Assembly (NCBI GenBank): GCA_021292105.1
Contig: CM037864.1
Span: 7,802,635 to 7,866,634, forward strand
Reading direction: 5' to 3'
Source: Anadara kagoshimensis
Lineage: Eukaryota > Mollusca > Bivalvia > Arcoida > Arcidae
Length of the DNA: 64,000 nucleotides
Shown: in pieces, positions 10,641-21,490 of the stretch
Position numbering within the stretch: the stretch's first letter is position 1
Layout: each line of letters opens with the position of its first letter
Notes under the pieces: model-generated
Told to the model about the DNA's origin: nothing
What the model saw: the letters and a program-made list of their open reading frames with translations, nothing else
The model's database searches: none
Made by a program: the position numbers and the translations under genes

Positions 10641-10903
10641 TAAGTAATGGTGTTTAACATCCCAGTCAAAAATATTTGACTTATATCGAGGCGTCGCCAG
10701 CGTTATGTGAATTTGTAGAAAATTTGCCTGTGTGCTGCGCTGATGACATTATACAGCAAGGTTCTTTATCGTGTTACGCCTACCGTGATACAAGGCCTCG
10801 TTTCAGGAAGAACTGTGATTTTCATTTCGTATGCCGAGTGCTTGGTGAAAAATCACTACCCACTTTCAAGTCTTGGGTCAGACCCGGTCAGTCGGAGAAG
10901 TAA
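10641..10903 (-). mobile_element. SINE-A, head truncated
   Basis: On the minus strand the order is GTCTTGG...GACTTGAAAGTGGG, GCATACGAAATGAAA, AATGTCATCAGCGCA and CGCCTCGATATAAGT, ending in the TTAACACC block. The tRNA-like head is lost. Open reading through it is a repeat artefact. Confidence 0.75.
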
Positions 10904-11209
10904 AGGTTGAAAAGGTAAAGGAAAGTCGGTTAATTATCAGGTAAGGGTTAATGGTTTGGAAACAAACTCCTACGCTTATTAACACAAATAATAGGCGAAG
11001 TTTAAGTCATTAATTAGAAAAAAACACCTATGGTAGGTAAGCATATCGTGATGAGACTTCTGACAAGAAAAACATGATCGAATTTTGAATTAAGCTAATA
11101 ATTAGGTTTTGCATAATAACCTTCAGATCATTGCCCTCAAATAAACTTCAACTGTGGACATATCGCTTTTTGTGTGGAAAATATTTTGTAGATCTACTCA
11201 CAGATTTAC

Positions 11210-11350
11210 TCAAGTTTACACGTGGCGGCTGTAGCTATCTAACCAAGGGGTGCTTAACCTTCCCGAACACCCAGCCTCACTTCCCTGGTGGAACGTGTTT
11301 TACTTAATAAGCCAGTTTCAAAGTTTTAACTTTGCCTTTAGTGGTTTGGA
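11210..11350 (+). repeat. repeat R1, 3' fragment
   Basis: TACACGTGGCGGCTGTAGC, CACTTCCCTGGTGGAA and TTTGCCTTTAGTGG are recognisable; diverged. Confidence 0.6.
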
Positions 11351-11534
11351 CAAGGATGACGTTTGAAATGAAAACTCACAACGTTTGGCAAGAGTTAATA
11401 AAAAATCATTTCAAATAGTATTTCTGTTTTTTGTATTTTTTTTAAATATTAATATATGCTATTTTAATGCAAAGCAGCACTAAATCGCCAAAATAATGTC
11501 TCATTATTGCCATGTATCATTCCATACCGGACAA

Positions 11535-11964
11535 TGGGGTTCGCCGCTGTATCACGTGGTCAATACCTCTTAATGTTTGTGCGGAACATTTTGGAAAACG
11601 TCAACGTCACAAATTCCCGGAATAACGTCGTTTTTACGGGAAAATGTCATATTGTACGATTCCATGTCCATTGGAAACAAGCATTTCGCAGACACGTTAG
11701 GTATCACGTGGTATGGCTGCATTTTGTTAGATTCTCAATGTCTCATACTCATGCGTATTAAATCAATGGGGCTCGCTGCTGTACCACGTGATGCCTTCTA
11801 ACGTGTCTGTGAAACGCTTGTTTCCAATGGACAAGGAGTCGCACAATATGACGTTTTCCCGTAAAAACGACATTATTCCGGGAATGTTTGACGTTGACGC
11901 TTTTTTAAAATGTTACGCACAAACGTTAAGAGTAACTGACCACTTGGTACAGCGGCGAACCCCA
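11535..11964. mobile_element. two MITE-C copies in opposite orientation
   Basis: Copy 1 (11535 to about 11720) opens TGGGGTTCGCCGCTGTATC. Copy 2 (11767-11964) is its reverse complement and ends GTACAGCGGCGAACCCCA. The interiors share GGAATAACGTCGTTTTTACG and AACGTCAACGTCACA in inverse order, so the pair forms a long imperfect palindrome. Copy 1 lacks a good right terminus. Confidence 0.8.
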
Positions 11965-12070
11965 TTTGTTAAGAATGTTCCGCACACCGTTTATTTACGG
12001 TCACCATTTTGGTAGACGTTTACGTTAGCTACAGAAGAGGTAAACCCACCCGGTATGAGACTATGTGCGG

Positions 12071-12350
12071 AATGAGTGAGTAATGGTGTTTAACGTCTCA
12101 GTCAAGAATGTTTAACTTATATCGAGACGTCGCCAGCTATAGACGAAGATGCAGAAATTTTGACTGTTCGTTGCGCTGATGGCATTATACAGCAGGGTTC
12201 TTTATCGTTTCAAGCCTACCAAGACACGGGACCTCGTTTATTTTAAGTTCTCATCCGAAAGAACCGTGACTTTCATTTCGCAATGACGAGTGCCTGGCGA
12301 AAGAACAGTCCTACCCATTTCTAGTCTTGGGTCAGACTCGGCTGGGGTGC
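12071..12350 (-). mobile_element. SINE-A copy
   Basis: Runs from AGTAATGGTGTTTAACGTC to GTCAGACTCGGCTGGGG in inverted order; the tRNA-like head beyond the B box is missing. Confidence 0.75.
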
Positions 12351-12604
12351 AGAATGGTTTGTTAATGTGATTCACTTCTTAAGAATTTAGTCAAAGGTAG
12401 GGTAAACCGCTATCTGGTGTTCAAATTGATGTCAAAATAGACGTTAGGGTTCATATGACTATTATAATTTTTGTTACTACGTCATTGTAAGAGCCGTATA
12501 AAATCTGTTCTAGCTTAAAACTTTTTATGTACTTTTGTCAAAAATATTTATTATTAGTTCCAAAAACTCTTGTTTGACAATAAAAGAAGGGTATATATAC
12601 TCAC

Positions 12605-12762
12605 GTAAAGTGAAAGTGGAAAACCACATTATTAGACGTGATATCATGGCTTGAGCCTAATATATTCACAGGTTTCATCCAATTATTATATGTGGAAAAT
12701 TCTGAACGAAAATCCACCCAGGCTAAAAGTTCAGCTCTCTTGTTTACAAAACCCAATGATAT
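12605..12762 (-). CDS. unknown extracellular protein, internal exon b
   Basis: A TTTCAG acceptor above 12762 and a strong GTGAGTAT donor below 12605 bound 158 bp that start in phase 0, as exon a requires, and end two bases into a codon. It encodes ISLGFVNKRAELLAWVDFRS, then EFSTYNNWMKPVNILGSSHD through VVFHFHF. Alternating hydrophobic residues suggest beta strands. Confidence 0.62.
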
Positions 12763-12827
12763 CTGAAATAAAAAAGAACTAATTATAAAGGGGGATAATT
12801 TCACTGGATATACATTGCAAGGTCCTC

Positions 12828-13098
12828 AAAACGTTTTATTGCCGTCATCACAAATATTGTTGAAAAATATAATGTCTCTGAATCCAAAATTCTAGGGTAT
12901 ATTTGACTTCCCATTGTTCAATGTTACTCTCATGCTCAACTTTGGGTACAAAAGTGGCGGGTAGCTTGCTAAAGACGTTCTTCCGGAACACCCATTCTCA
13001 TGCCCATTGTGTTTAATTAAATCTATCACTTTTCATTTTTTTATTACTTTGCTTTAAGATTGTAATTATCGACATGTATTGGTAAGTTTTTGATTTAT
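12828..13098 (+). repeat. repeat R1, degenerate copy
   Basis: Blocks GCCGTCATCACAAATATTGT, TATATTTGACTTCCCAT and GTGGCGGGTAGCTTGCTAAA survive in order; the 3' part is badly decayed. Confidence 0.55.
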
Positions 13099-13144
13099 AT
13101 ATAATGCTTTCTAATACAATAACAATATTTGACCCTCTCGCTGG

Positions 13145-13148
<4 letters not shown>

Positions 13149-13206
<58 letters not shown>
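13149..13206. repeat. (GA)n microsatellite
   Basis: About 29 uninterrupted GA repeats. The next 300 bp (13207-13510) is GC-richer with several ACGTG motifs and no recognised gene. Confidence 0.95.
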
Positions 13207-13209
<3 letters not shown>

Positions 13210-13601
13210 CGCTCGGTTAAAACATACAACTTTAACACGCGTCCAATGACCGTGCTCTGTCCGTGACAGAACGTTAAACTTCCGCGTCTCCCAAAGTTTT
13301 AATCACTGCCGGAACACGCATTATCACGTGTGTTCCACGTGTTTACCACGTGTGGCATCCGTGGTTGTCCGCGGAATAAAGTTTTTCGCGGCGTCCTGCC
13401 ACGTCTGTAAATCGTCTGTAGCTCGTTCTCAACTCGACATTAACGCGAACAACATCGTCTGCTTCACGGGTGACTACTTTTTGACGTGTTTTGGCCGTGA
13501 TTAAGCCATAAAGCGCTGTGTGACCGGGCCTTTAAATTGGGTTACTGTTTCCTCGCCTATTACCCAATATTAATACAGCAGACTAACAACGGATTCGCTG
13601 T

Positions 13602-13895
13602 CTGAAACTTTAAAATACTGCTTCCTCGCCTTGCTCTCGGTATTTGAGTATCGACTGGTTCAAACCCGGTGCCAGGATAATGTGACTGGCGAGTGGTAAG
13701 GTTCTCTGCGCCATACGGACTCTGTAAACTAGCATATTAATGTCGTCTCGAGTGCGCACTAGAACAAGACAGTCTATTAAAAGTAATAGCACATCTCACA
13801 CATACATGGCCTTGTATTTAAATTAATCCTTAGAGATTAAAAAAAATACTCGTCGCAAATACATCTGCAAATCAGACGTAAAACAATATTACAAA
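13602..13895 (+). mobile_element. SINE-C, head truncated
   Basis: Begins near a B-box-like GGTTCAAACCCGG and shares AGGATAATGTGACTGG, GAGTGCGCACTAGAACAAG and AATTAATCCTTAGAGAT with the copy at 43.3-44.0 kb. It abuts the SINE-A that follows. Confidence 0.65.
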
Positions 13896-13900
13896 TTTAA

Positions 13901-14207
13901 CTGCGGTAGCTCAGTGGGTAGAGTGCTCACTCCGTAAGTGGGAGGTCGTCGGTTCGAACCCTGACCTGGGTCTGACCCAATTGCAAGACTTGAAAGTGAG
14001 AAGTGATTGTTTTTTTTTCGCCAAGTACTCGGCATTACGAAATGAAATTCCCGGTTCTTTCGGATGGGAACTTAAAATAAAATAAACCCTGCTGTAAAAT
14101 GCCATCAGCGCAACGGACAGGCAAATTTTTTTCATCCATAGCTGGCGACGTCTCGATATAAGTGAAATGTTTTTGGCTGGGACGTAAAGCACCATAACTC
14201 GCCGCAA
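13901..14207 (+). mobile_element. SINE-A, full-length reference with tRNA-like head
   Basis: An RNA polymerase III-type promoter is visible: A box TAGCTCAGTGG (13907-13917) and B box GGTTCGAACCC (13951-13961). The body follows with GACTTGAAAGTGAGAAGTG, GCATTACGAAATGAAA, AATGCCATCAGCGCAACG, CTGGCGACGTCTCGATATA and GACGTAAAGCACCATAA. It is a tRNA-derived SINE, not a tRNA gene. The type resembles SINEs widely reported in bivalves. Confidence 0.88.
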
Positions 14208-14229
14208 CTACAAAAATACTACTACTGTG

Positions 14230-14740
14230 ATTCCACAAATTAAGTGCACATTGAAAATGCAAGAATAAAGTCGCATTTTCCAACAAACTCACAAAAAAAA
14301 ATTGTCAAAACTAAATACAAAATATACCGACCTAATAGGACAAAATATTTTTCATTCATGAAAAAGTGAACCTTATTCTGTACATAGAGCAATTTTTGAA
14401 CTTTTTAACAAAACAACAAATGTGGCTATGTCAAAATCATCCCTTCTGTGCCTTTTTACTTGGAACAACTATAAACGTTATGTCATAATTGGAATATTCA
14501 TGATGATCACACCTGGAAAAAGCCAGAACAACAATGACCTACCTGACCCTAAATGCCCTGATGTTACTTTAAATGAGGCCCAATTGGTGTATAAACTTGA
14601 TCAAATTTCCAAAATTTTCGCAAAATTTCTCTATATACATATATATAGAACTGAACAATTATGTTTTTAATCAAAAATATAATTTGGTTAGGTCAGTGCA
14701 TTGTGAATGCATTTTATTTATAGTTTAAAGGAAACATTTT
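14230..14740 (-). repeat. dispersed repeat R5, copy 2
   Basis: Inverted partner of 2033-2560. It lies 65 bp from exon a of the minus-strand gene. An open stretch at 14422-14670 is not conserved in the other copy, so it is not coding. Confidence 0.7.
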
Positions 14741-14805
14741 CAATTAGAAGAATTAAATAATTAAAACCATGTGCACTCAATTTATGGAAATACAGTTGTA
14801 TTTAC

Positions 14806-14990
14806 CCTTGTTGGTGGCCGTTGGCTCCAATTATCAATATCTTCACTGCGGAAAATATTAATATTTTCATCCATAATGATATCTTCAAGTCTAGTAACGT
14901 TTCCACTTTGTATTCCACTGTTATTCCACAGTCTCCAGAAGTCAGCTTTACTGCCTGATTCCATGTACATCAGTAACTTGGAGTCCTCAT
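14806..14990 (-). CDS. unknown extracellular protein, internal exon a
   Basis: Minus-strand exon with a CTTTATAG acceptor just above 14990 and a GTAAATAC donor just below 14806. It is 185 bp: two bases, then 61 open codons ending in phase 0, reading EDSKLLMYMESGSKADFWRL, then WNNSGIQSGNVTRLEDI and on to NWSQRPPTR. Three sequons (NNS, NVT, NWS) suggest a secreted or surface protein. The layout faintly recalls lancelet and mollusc secreted domains with a D-x-W...W-x-x-L pattern, but I cannot name a family. The 5' part of the gene (signal peptide) was not found above 15 kb. Confidence 0.6.
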
Positions 14991-15244
14991 CTATAAAGTA
15001 ATGAAAAATTATGAAAAATATTACCAGAAAAAATCTGGAATAATAACCAGAGCCACATAACCTTAAATATTATAATAAAACTTGGTTTTATTGGAGTTGT
15101 TCATCTAGCTAGAATCATTGATACACTTACTTGTTGGTTCATTGGTATGTTAGTGGTTAATTGCAACAAGATGCACTTAGCGAGACTAAAAAACGAAAAA
15201 ATATAAAAATGAAGTCTAAATAGTAAACTAGAAACAAGACGAAA

Positions 15245-15370
15245 AGATGATGATGATAATGAGGATGATGATGATGATGATGATGATGATAATGAGGATG
15301 ATGATGATGATGATAATGATGATGATGATGATGATGAGGAGGAGGAGGAGGAGGAGGAGGAGGAGGAGGA
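15245..15370. repeat. (GAT)n/(GAG)n microsatellite
   Basis: GAT-rich triplets interrupted by AAT and AGG, passing into an uninterrupted GAG tract. Confidence 0.95.
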
Positions 15371-15815
15371 TTTTATAAGACTAGGCGTATCAATACCATT
15401 TTATGGTCTTCATTATTGTCCGTGGACCAGGGGAATCCACTGTGCACCCTCACGATCCCCCGACACCGTTTTTCCTGGTACCTTAAGGTTTCTAGTAATG
15501 AATTTAGAATGTTTTCTAAAAATAAATTGGGACCTTCTACATCTAATACTTCAATATTTAAGAGTACTTGAAAGTTTTCAGTACATTTCTCAATTTGGTG
15601 TAGAAGAACGTTTCTATCTGTTTTCGACGATATTTGATTAGAGAATTATGAAAAATTAATTATACACCTTGAACAATGATATTGTAGGCGATACAATCGT
15701 TAGTAAAAATCATGCAACATCCCACATGAAACCCGTAACCCATGACAAAGTTCTATAAAATGTGTAGTGATGATAAGGCGTTGACAGGTGTAAATAAACA
15801 CATCAATAACCATGG
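15371..15815. other. unassigned sequence
   Basis: No repeat family, splice-bounded open frame or promoter recognised. Confidence 0.3.
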
Positions 15816-15816
15816 A

Positions 15817-16048
15817 TATAGGAAAACAACATTGATCTATCCGCTTGACCTTTAATTTGATTTTTTATTATGGATCTTTACATGCACGTATTGGGACCAC
15901 GGGTGCTTATTTTGGCTTTATCAGGAGATTCATTCATTATTTATGTTTAACTGTGAATCCTACCACTACCCGTATATAAAGTGGATCCTCCTATATGGAT
16001 ATTCTGAATGAAAAGGTCAAGCAGACAGGTCAATGTTGTTTGCCTATA
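15817..16048 (+). mobile_element. MITE-E, complete copy (about 230 bp)
   Basis: Inverted termini of about 36 bp: ATAGGAAAACAACATTGATC... TCCGCTTGACCTTT at the left and AAAGGTCAAGCAGACAGGTC ... GTTGTTTGCCTATA at the right. Non-coding. It supplies the ancestor of the 53-bp array near position 1200. Confidence 0.85.
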
Positions 16049-16220
16049 CAACTCTGTAATATTACATACATCATACCTTGACCACATTGTCCAGATATGA
16101 TGTATGTACAGTACACGTACATCAATATTGACCACTACGTGTAGTTTAGAGTTCATAGGGTTGGAAAATAGCACGTCGTCAGCAACCCACAACTTGTAAA
16201 AATAAAACTGATGCGACCTT

Positions 16221-17212
16221 AAGGGTCATCTAAGTAGGAAAATTCAAGTGAAAACCATTTCGTTAAAAAGCGTGAAATAGGGGTATAATTATGAAATTAC
16301 CTACACAAGTGTGGAGACTTTTAAATAAAAATACAGAAGGAATTGATAATTTAAGAAATTTTAAAATATTTGTTGCATTTTTTAAAGAAAATTGTGCAAA
16401 AATACACGTGTTGGGGAAAATAGCTTACACCTTGTATAACGAATTAATTTTAAAAAATGAAAAGATATTAAGATAGTCAACATCATAGAGCAGTGCAAAG
16501 GGGCCAGAGTTTGTTAAAGAAATACGTGGTTTTTGAAAACTCGACAATTTACGGTTGAGGTTATCTACAATTTATTTTCCTTTTAAAAATGCGTGTACCA
16601 GGGGTGATATTTATATTCTAAGGCCACTACTAATCCAAAATACAACAAGTCACTAAAAGTGCACGGTCACTCAATACTGATCTATTTAAATTGAGGTAAA
16701 TATTGTTTGGTTTCAACAATGTTGAACTATATAAAGCCGAATATGCCTCAGCAATAATCAAGTAATATTCAAACTTAGCTTTTATAATCTTCCCTTGGAT
16801 CGTTGGTAGCCTTAGAATATGAACTATCACGCCTGGTACACGCATTTTTAAAAGGAAAACAAAACATAAAAAACCTCAACCGTAAATTGTTGAGTTTTCA
16901 AAAACCTCGTATTTCTTTAACAAACTCTACCCCCTTTGCACTGCTCTATGACGTTGACTATCTTAATATCTTTTCATTTTTTAAAATCAATTCGTTATAC
17001 AAGGTGTAAGCTATTTTCCCCAACACGTGTATTTTTGCACAATTTTCTTTAAAAAATGCAACAAATATTTTAAAATTGCTTAAATTATCAATTCCTACTT
17101 ATTTTTTATTTATAAATCTTCACACTTTTGTAGGTGATTTCATAATTATAACCCTCTTTCATGCTTTTCAACCAAATGGTTTTCACTTGAATTTTCCTAC
17201 TTAAATGACCCT
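16221..17212. repeat. giant inverted repeat: 410-bp arms, 173-bp loop
   Basis: Left arm 16221-16630, right arm 16804-17212, almost equal in length and close in sequence. For example AAAAATGCGTGTACCAGG near 16590 is matched by CCTGGTACACGCATTTTT near 16833, and GGGTCATCTAAGTAGGAAAA at the left by its complement at 17190-17211. A transcript across it would fold into a hairpin of about 400 bp. It could be a foldback transposon or a hairpin-RNA source. The frame at 16291-16476 has no independent support. Confidence 0.85.
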
Positions 17213-17234
17213 GCCTATAATTGTAAGCGTCCTT

Positions 17235-17485
17235 TATAGTGACCACGGGTGGCGAACTCTAGATCTTTCTCGAACTCTACAGAGGTGTCTTTAACGCGCA
17301 CTCAGACACGAGACCTAAGTTTTGAGTCTAATCCGAAAAACTACTAAGTAAGAGTTTATTTTACAGCTGTAGTATGGACAGGAGATTCAAATTATCTCAG
17401 AAAATTTCCGAGTCCCGAGTGAGGTTCGAACCCACAACCCTTGACTTTGAAAGCCAGTGACAGTTCCATTCGCCCATATCTTGAC
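17235..17485 (-). mobile_element. SINE-E with tRNA-like head, inverted
   Basis: GGTTCGAACCCACAACCCTT followed by GACTTTGAAAGCCAGTGAC is a tRNA-like head read on the minus strand. The same head recurs at 24357-24440 and, decayed, at 44615-44690. Confidence 0.55.
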
Positions 17486-17811
17486 TTGTTCAGTTGTTTT
17501 ATCATTTAACTCGATTTTTTTGTCGTGTTAACGTTCTTAATTGCGTTGGCTGCTGCCAGTAATTCCCGTATAGATTAATATCATGGTTTTTCAATATCGC
17601 CGCCTGGTTTTTCCATATCACACCCCGCCTGAACACCTGTTGGCTATCTCAATGCAACGAGGAGAGGCTACTTTTTCTTGGAATCTATATACCAGAAAAA
17701 TATTAATTAGAATCTCTGTGTGAAAAATAAAACCAATTACTAGTTTAAAATCGATATTGGGAAATCCCAATTTGCTTTTATCTCAAACGAGGCTCCATAC
17801 AGGATTCCTTA

Positions 17812-18062
17812 TTTCACTTGAAAGTGGGTAGTGACTGCTCTTTCGCCAAACACTCGGCATTACAAAATGAAATTCGTGATTCTTTCGAATGAACGAGGTC
17901 CAGCGTCACGATAGGAATGGCACGATTAAGAATTCTGCTGTATAATGCCATCAGCGCAACGCACTTGCAAAAATTATGCACCTTCGCCTATAGCTGGGGA
18001 CGTCTCGATATAAGTGAAATATTGTTGACGGGGACGTTAAAACACCATTTCTCAACTTAACT
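17812..18062 (+). mobile_element. SINE-A, 5' truncated
   Basis: Starts inside the body at CACTTGAAAGTGGGTAGTG and continues to GACGTTAAAACACCATTT and a CTCAACTTAACTC tail. Confidence 0.8.
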
Positions 18063-18070
18063 CAAACAGT

Positions 18071-18685
18071 GTAGATCCGTCGAAAGTTTAACGCTAAGCT
18101 TACGAAAAGGTTGGTTGGTTGGTTGAATGTTGCTTAACGGCGCATCAGCAATTTTTCGGCTATTCGCGACGAGAACTATTTAATTAATCTCTATGGATTA
18201 ATATATGAACAATTTGGTGTATGCATGTGAAGTGCGAGTGTGTTGTATGGTCTGCCTTGTACTAGTGCGCACTCAGGGCGACTTTACCGTGCTAGCTCAC
18301 AGTCAGTACGCCGCAGATGAGCGTACCACTCCCCCAGTCCATTATACTGATACCAGGTGAATCAGTAAAGGCCAACGGCAAGGAAAATTCACTTTCCCAC
18401 ATGTGGCCCGAGCGGGACTCGAACTCACAGCGGTGAGAGACCCTGGATTTGAAGACTGACGTCTTATCCATTAGGCCACCGCGCCCTCTCTTACAAAAAG
18501 GAGTCGATAATTGGTTGCTGAAATTTATACCGAGGTTTGAATACCTGGTGGTCGAAAAGCTGCCAGGACATAGAAACCAGCTCCTGATAAGCTGCCGAAA
18601 TATATGCAGGTAAAGTGGTGTTCAGAAAGCTCTCGAGTCGGCTCTAATTCGTTAATTCGGTGTTAAACTTTCGACAGGTCTGTAC
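18071..18685. mobile_element. MITE-B interrupted by a SINE
   Basis: Outer termini GATCCGTCGAAAGTTTAACG (18074) and GTTAAACTTTCGACAGGTC (18662-18680) bound a MITE split by SINE-B. Removing the SINE and one duplicated target restores a MITE of about 225 bp. Confidence 0.8.
18111..18489 (-). mobile_element. SINE-B, tRNA-Arg-like head, with target-site duplication
   Basis: On the minus strand it opens GGGCGCGGTGGCCTAATGGA and carries a GAGTTCGAGTCCCGC B box, ending in a (CCAA)n-like tail. It is flanked by a 12-bp target duplication with one mismatch: CTTACGAAAAGG (18099-18110) and CTTACAAAAAGG (18490-18501). That identifies target-primed insertion into the MITE. Confidence 0.88.
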
Positions 18686-19087
18686 CGTAAGCTCAAAGTG
18701 GGGAGTGTCAGACTAATTTCAAGGTAAAACATTCAATAGAAAAACTGAATTACTACAAAAGATTCATTTTCCTGACTTTGTTTGATGTGTCGACTTAATG
18801 GCGCTCACCAAGGACCGATAAAAGATGTTACTTTATTGAAAGTCCGTAATTGCGCATTTAAATCGAAGATAATATGTATATTGGCAAAAATAGGTAAAAC
18901 AAAATACATTTTGTAAGAGGTGTTATTTGATGTATATTTGTTTTTTTTTTTTAGTTTAATAAAATATGCCATACATTATACATTATTAGGAATACATCGC
19001 CCAGTGGTAAAATCAATGAGTGGAGTTGAATAATGCTGTTTTGATTTAAGATTTTTTCCACATTTATCAAGCAAGGTCTGTTCTGTA

Positions 19088-19545
19088 ATGAATCGATGGA
19101 CGAGTGGAGTGAGTGAAGTAATGATGTTTTACGACCCACATCAAGATCTTCACGATGTCAATTTATGGATGGTAGAGGAAACCGGATTACCCGAAGAAGA
19201 CCACCGACATTAGCAAGCGAACTGACAATCTTTCTAAAACTAGGATTGTCCGAAAGAGTTTCGAACGTAGGCGATGAGAAGCATGCGAAGCATTGTGTTT
19301 TATTTAAGGGACGAAAAGGAATACAGTGAAGTATTGGATTTTTTTTACCCCAGTCAAGATTCTTTCACTTATATCGAGACGGTCAGTTTCTAGAATGGTG
19401 ATGGAAGAGAAAACCGGCCTTTGGCAAGTGAACTGACAAAAATCCTCACACTAGAATCTGTCAGAAGCAGAATTCGAACCTTGATGATAAAAGTCACTGG
19501 GATCCACTTGAACCACAAGACCACTGAGATCTTGAGACGATAAAG
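19088..19545 (-). mobile_element. two SINE-D units
   Basis: Two tandem-like units (19088-19265, 19325-19545) share CACTTATATCGAGACGGTCA-type sequence, GAGGAAACCGG and GCAAGTGAACTGACAA. The second ends in an inverted tRNA-like head (TTCGAACCTTGATGATAAAA). Confidence 0.6.
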
Positions 19546-19689
19546 ACCTACCGAAGTATTTAAAAACAATACTATTGAAAGCTAATGTTAGATGTCGGTC
19601 CAAAGTCGGTGACTTTAGGAAAATAAAGTTGTATAAGTGTGTTTACTGTAGGTGCATATGTGATTGATTTGTGTATATATTGACGTTCC

Positions 19690-19890
19690 ATATATATAGT
19701 TCCATGTTCCTTTCACCCAAGATTTTTATTACACACGTAGCGTGTGTAGCTGACTAAACAGGAAGTGTTTACCCTTTCGGAGCACCTGGTCTCACTTCCT
19801 TGGCGTAAGTTCACGTATTTCACCTAATTTGTCAACTTTGCTTTGGGATTGTGATTTGGACATGTATTAGTATGTTTGTTTGTGATAGCA
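19690..19890 (+). repeat. repeat R1, 3' part
   Basis: Starts at ATAGTTCCATGTTCCTTTC and keeps all downstream blocks. Confidence 0.7.
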
Positions 19891-19894
19891 GGTT

Positions 19895-20805
19895 TGTTTC
19901 TTATGCTACTTGTGGTCTGTACTTGATGACCCTGGTTACGATTACTCATACAATTCTCTGTATTTAATCTGAAGCATTCCGTATTACATCACTCCCTTGT
20001 TAAAAACCAAAATAATTACAAACAAAATATCTTCCATAACAAGTTCAGATAGGCCATAAACAATTACCCACCCACCCATCCACCAGAGATTATTTTTATA
20101 ATTTCCCGTTGCCTAACCTATATTATAACTAATTATAAACACTTGAAACTCTATACGTGTAAATAACCGGCTCTAAATCAATTTCGCTGATCTTAATCTG
20201 TACCAGAAACTCGTTATTGTTACAGCAGTGCCAATGTTCAGAATAGCTATTGTAACACTAGTGCTAATTTTTACAAACGAATACAGTACAGACTGTTGTC
20301 TATTTCTTGGCAGCTTTTTGGCACACATGACTATCCATATCTCTGCCACTTCGTAGCCAAAATTTCAACTCATTTTCGTAAGTCATTGTTAAGCTTTCAA
20401 CATGCCTGTACTATTGAAAGCACGCAAAACAGGTGACGATTTTAAAACTCTCTCTGAATTGTAATTAGTTTTACATTTTTATATCTCCATGCCGATATAA
20501 CACGGAACTTAACACCATGTCTTGTTTATTTCCCCGATATAACACGGAATTAACACAATGGATAACAAATCTAACCACGATTTTGATACCAATATGTTGA
20601 TGTGTCGAAAATCCCACTTTTGTCACGGTCTCTGGTTGACCATTAATGAGTTCGCAAAATAGGAATAAAAATATGAAATAATTCTTTTTGATAACAGTAT
20701 TATTATATTAATAATAAGGTATTTTCATATTGGCCGAGTTATTTGGGCAAGGTGTGTCATATTGGGCAGAGGCCAATATGTAATTTTCCTCAAGAAAATT
20801 GAGGT
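19895..20805. other. unassigned sequence with a small duplication
   Basis: CGATATAACACGGAA recurs at about 20493 and 20537. Nothing else recognised. Confidence 0.3.
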
Positions 20806-20807
20806 CG

Positions 20808-21065
20808 GGTGCCTAGGAAGGATAAGCATCTCCTGTTTAGTTAGCTACATCCGCCACATGTAAAATCGAAACTTAGAATGAAAGGAACATGGAACTATAG
20901 TCCAACATCAAATATATATCAAGGTTAATTTTGGATTTAGAGGCATTATTTCATAAAAATTCAAAAGTAGCACATGACAACATGATACTTATCAACATTA
21001 CCGTAATAACGACTATTACACATTTTTATGGGGTCTTGATAAGCCTAGACTTGCAATTGAATCAG
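20808..21065 (-). repeat. repeat R1, inverted, interrupted
   Basis: TAAGCATCTCCTGTTTAGTT, GAAAGGAACATGGAACTAT and CTTGATAAGCCTAGACTTGC appear in inverted order. The open frame over it is repeat-derived. Confidence 0.65.
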
Positions 21066-21490
21066 TCCATAAATAAATCTGTTTATCTATTTACAGTAAT
21101 GAAGGCCATTATGGATTTCGGACAGCCATGTCGGACAAAAATTTTATTTTCATCAACCAAGGATCTCCAAAAACAAAAGTTCTTGTCGGAATAGAACAGA
21201 AAATTTCCAAAGAACCGATTCAAAATATCACCTCATTTGCTTAACCGGAAAAATTTGCATTGCAAAAACATTTTCGATATAAATAAACTCCTTACATAAT
21301 TAAAATTAAAGTGACTTACATGTTACGAGACTAATTTTAACTAAAACAATATAAAATACTAGTATATATTCTATATGTTTAAAAATTATATGTTTTGTTT
21401 AAAACATATCAAACAGTCCAAATTGTACAAAAGATCGTTTATTTTTGCTGTACGATGCCATTTTGGAATACAGCCGGCTTATTAAAGACA

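Noticed and set aside
10676-10903. 75-codon frame with TYIEASPA and CADDIIQQ words
   Set aside because: The same words appear wherever SINE-A is translated; repeat artefact.
13901-13975. possible tRNA gene
   Set aside because: A and B boxes are present, but the sequence continues into the SINE-A body and does not close a full cloverleaf; it is a SINE head.
16053-16172. minus-strand exon candidate reading LWVADDVLFSNPMNSKLHVV
   Set aside because: Splice-like borders exist (ACAAG acceptor, GTATGA donor), but its end phase does not fit exon a at 14806-14990 and half of the longer frame is MITE-E.
18410-18489. possible tRNA-Arg gene on the minus strand
   Set aside because: Continuous with the SINE-B body and bounded by target duplications.
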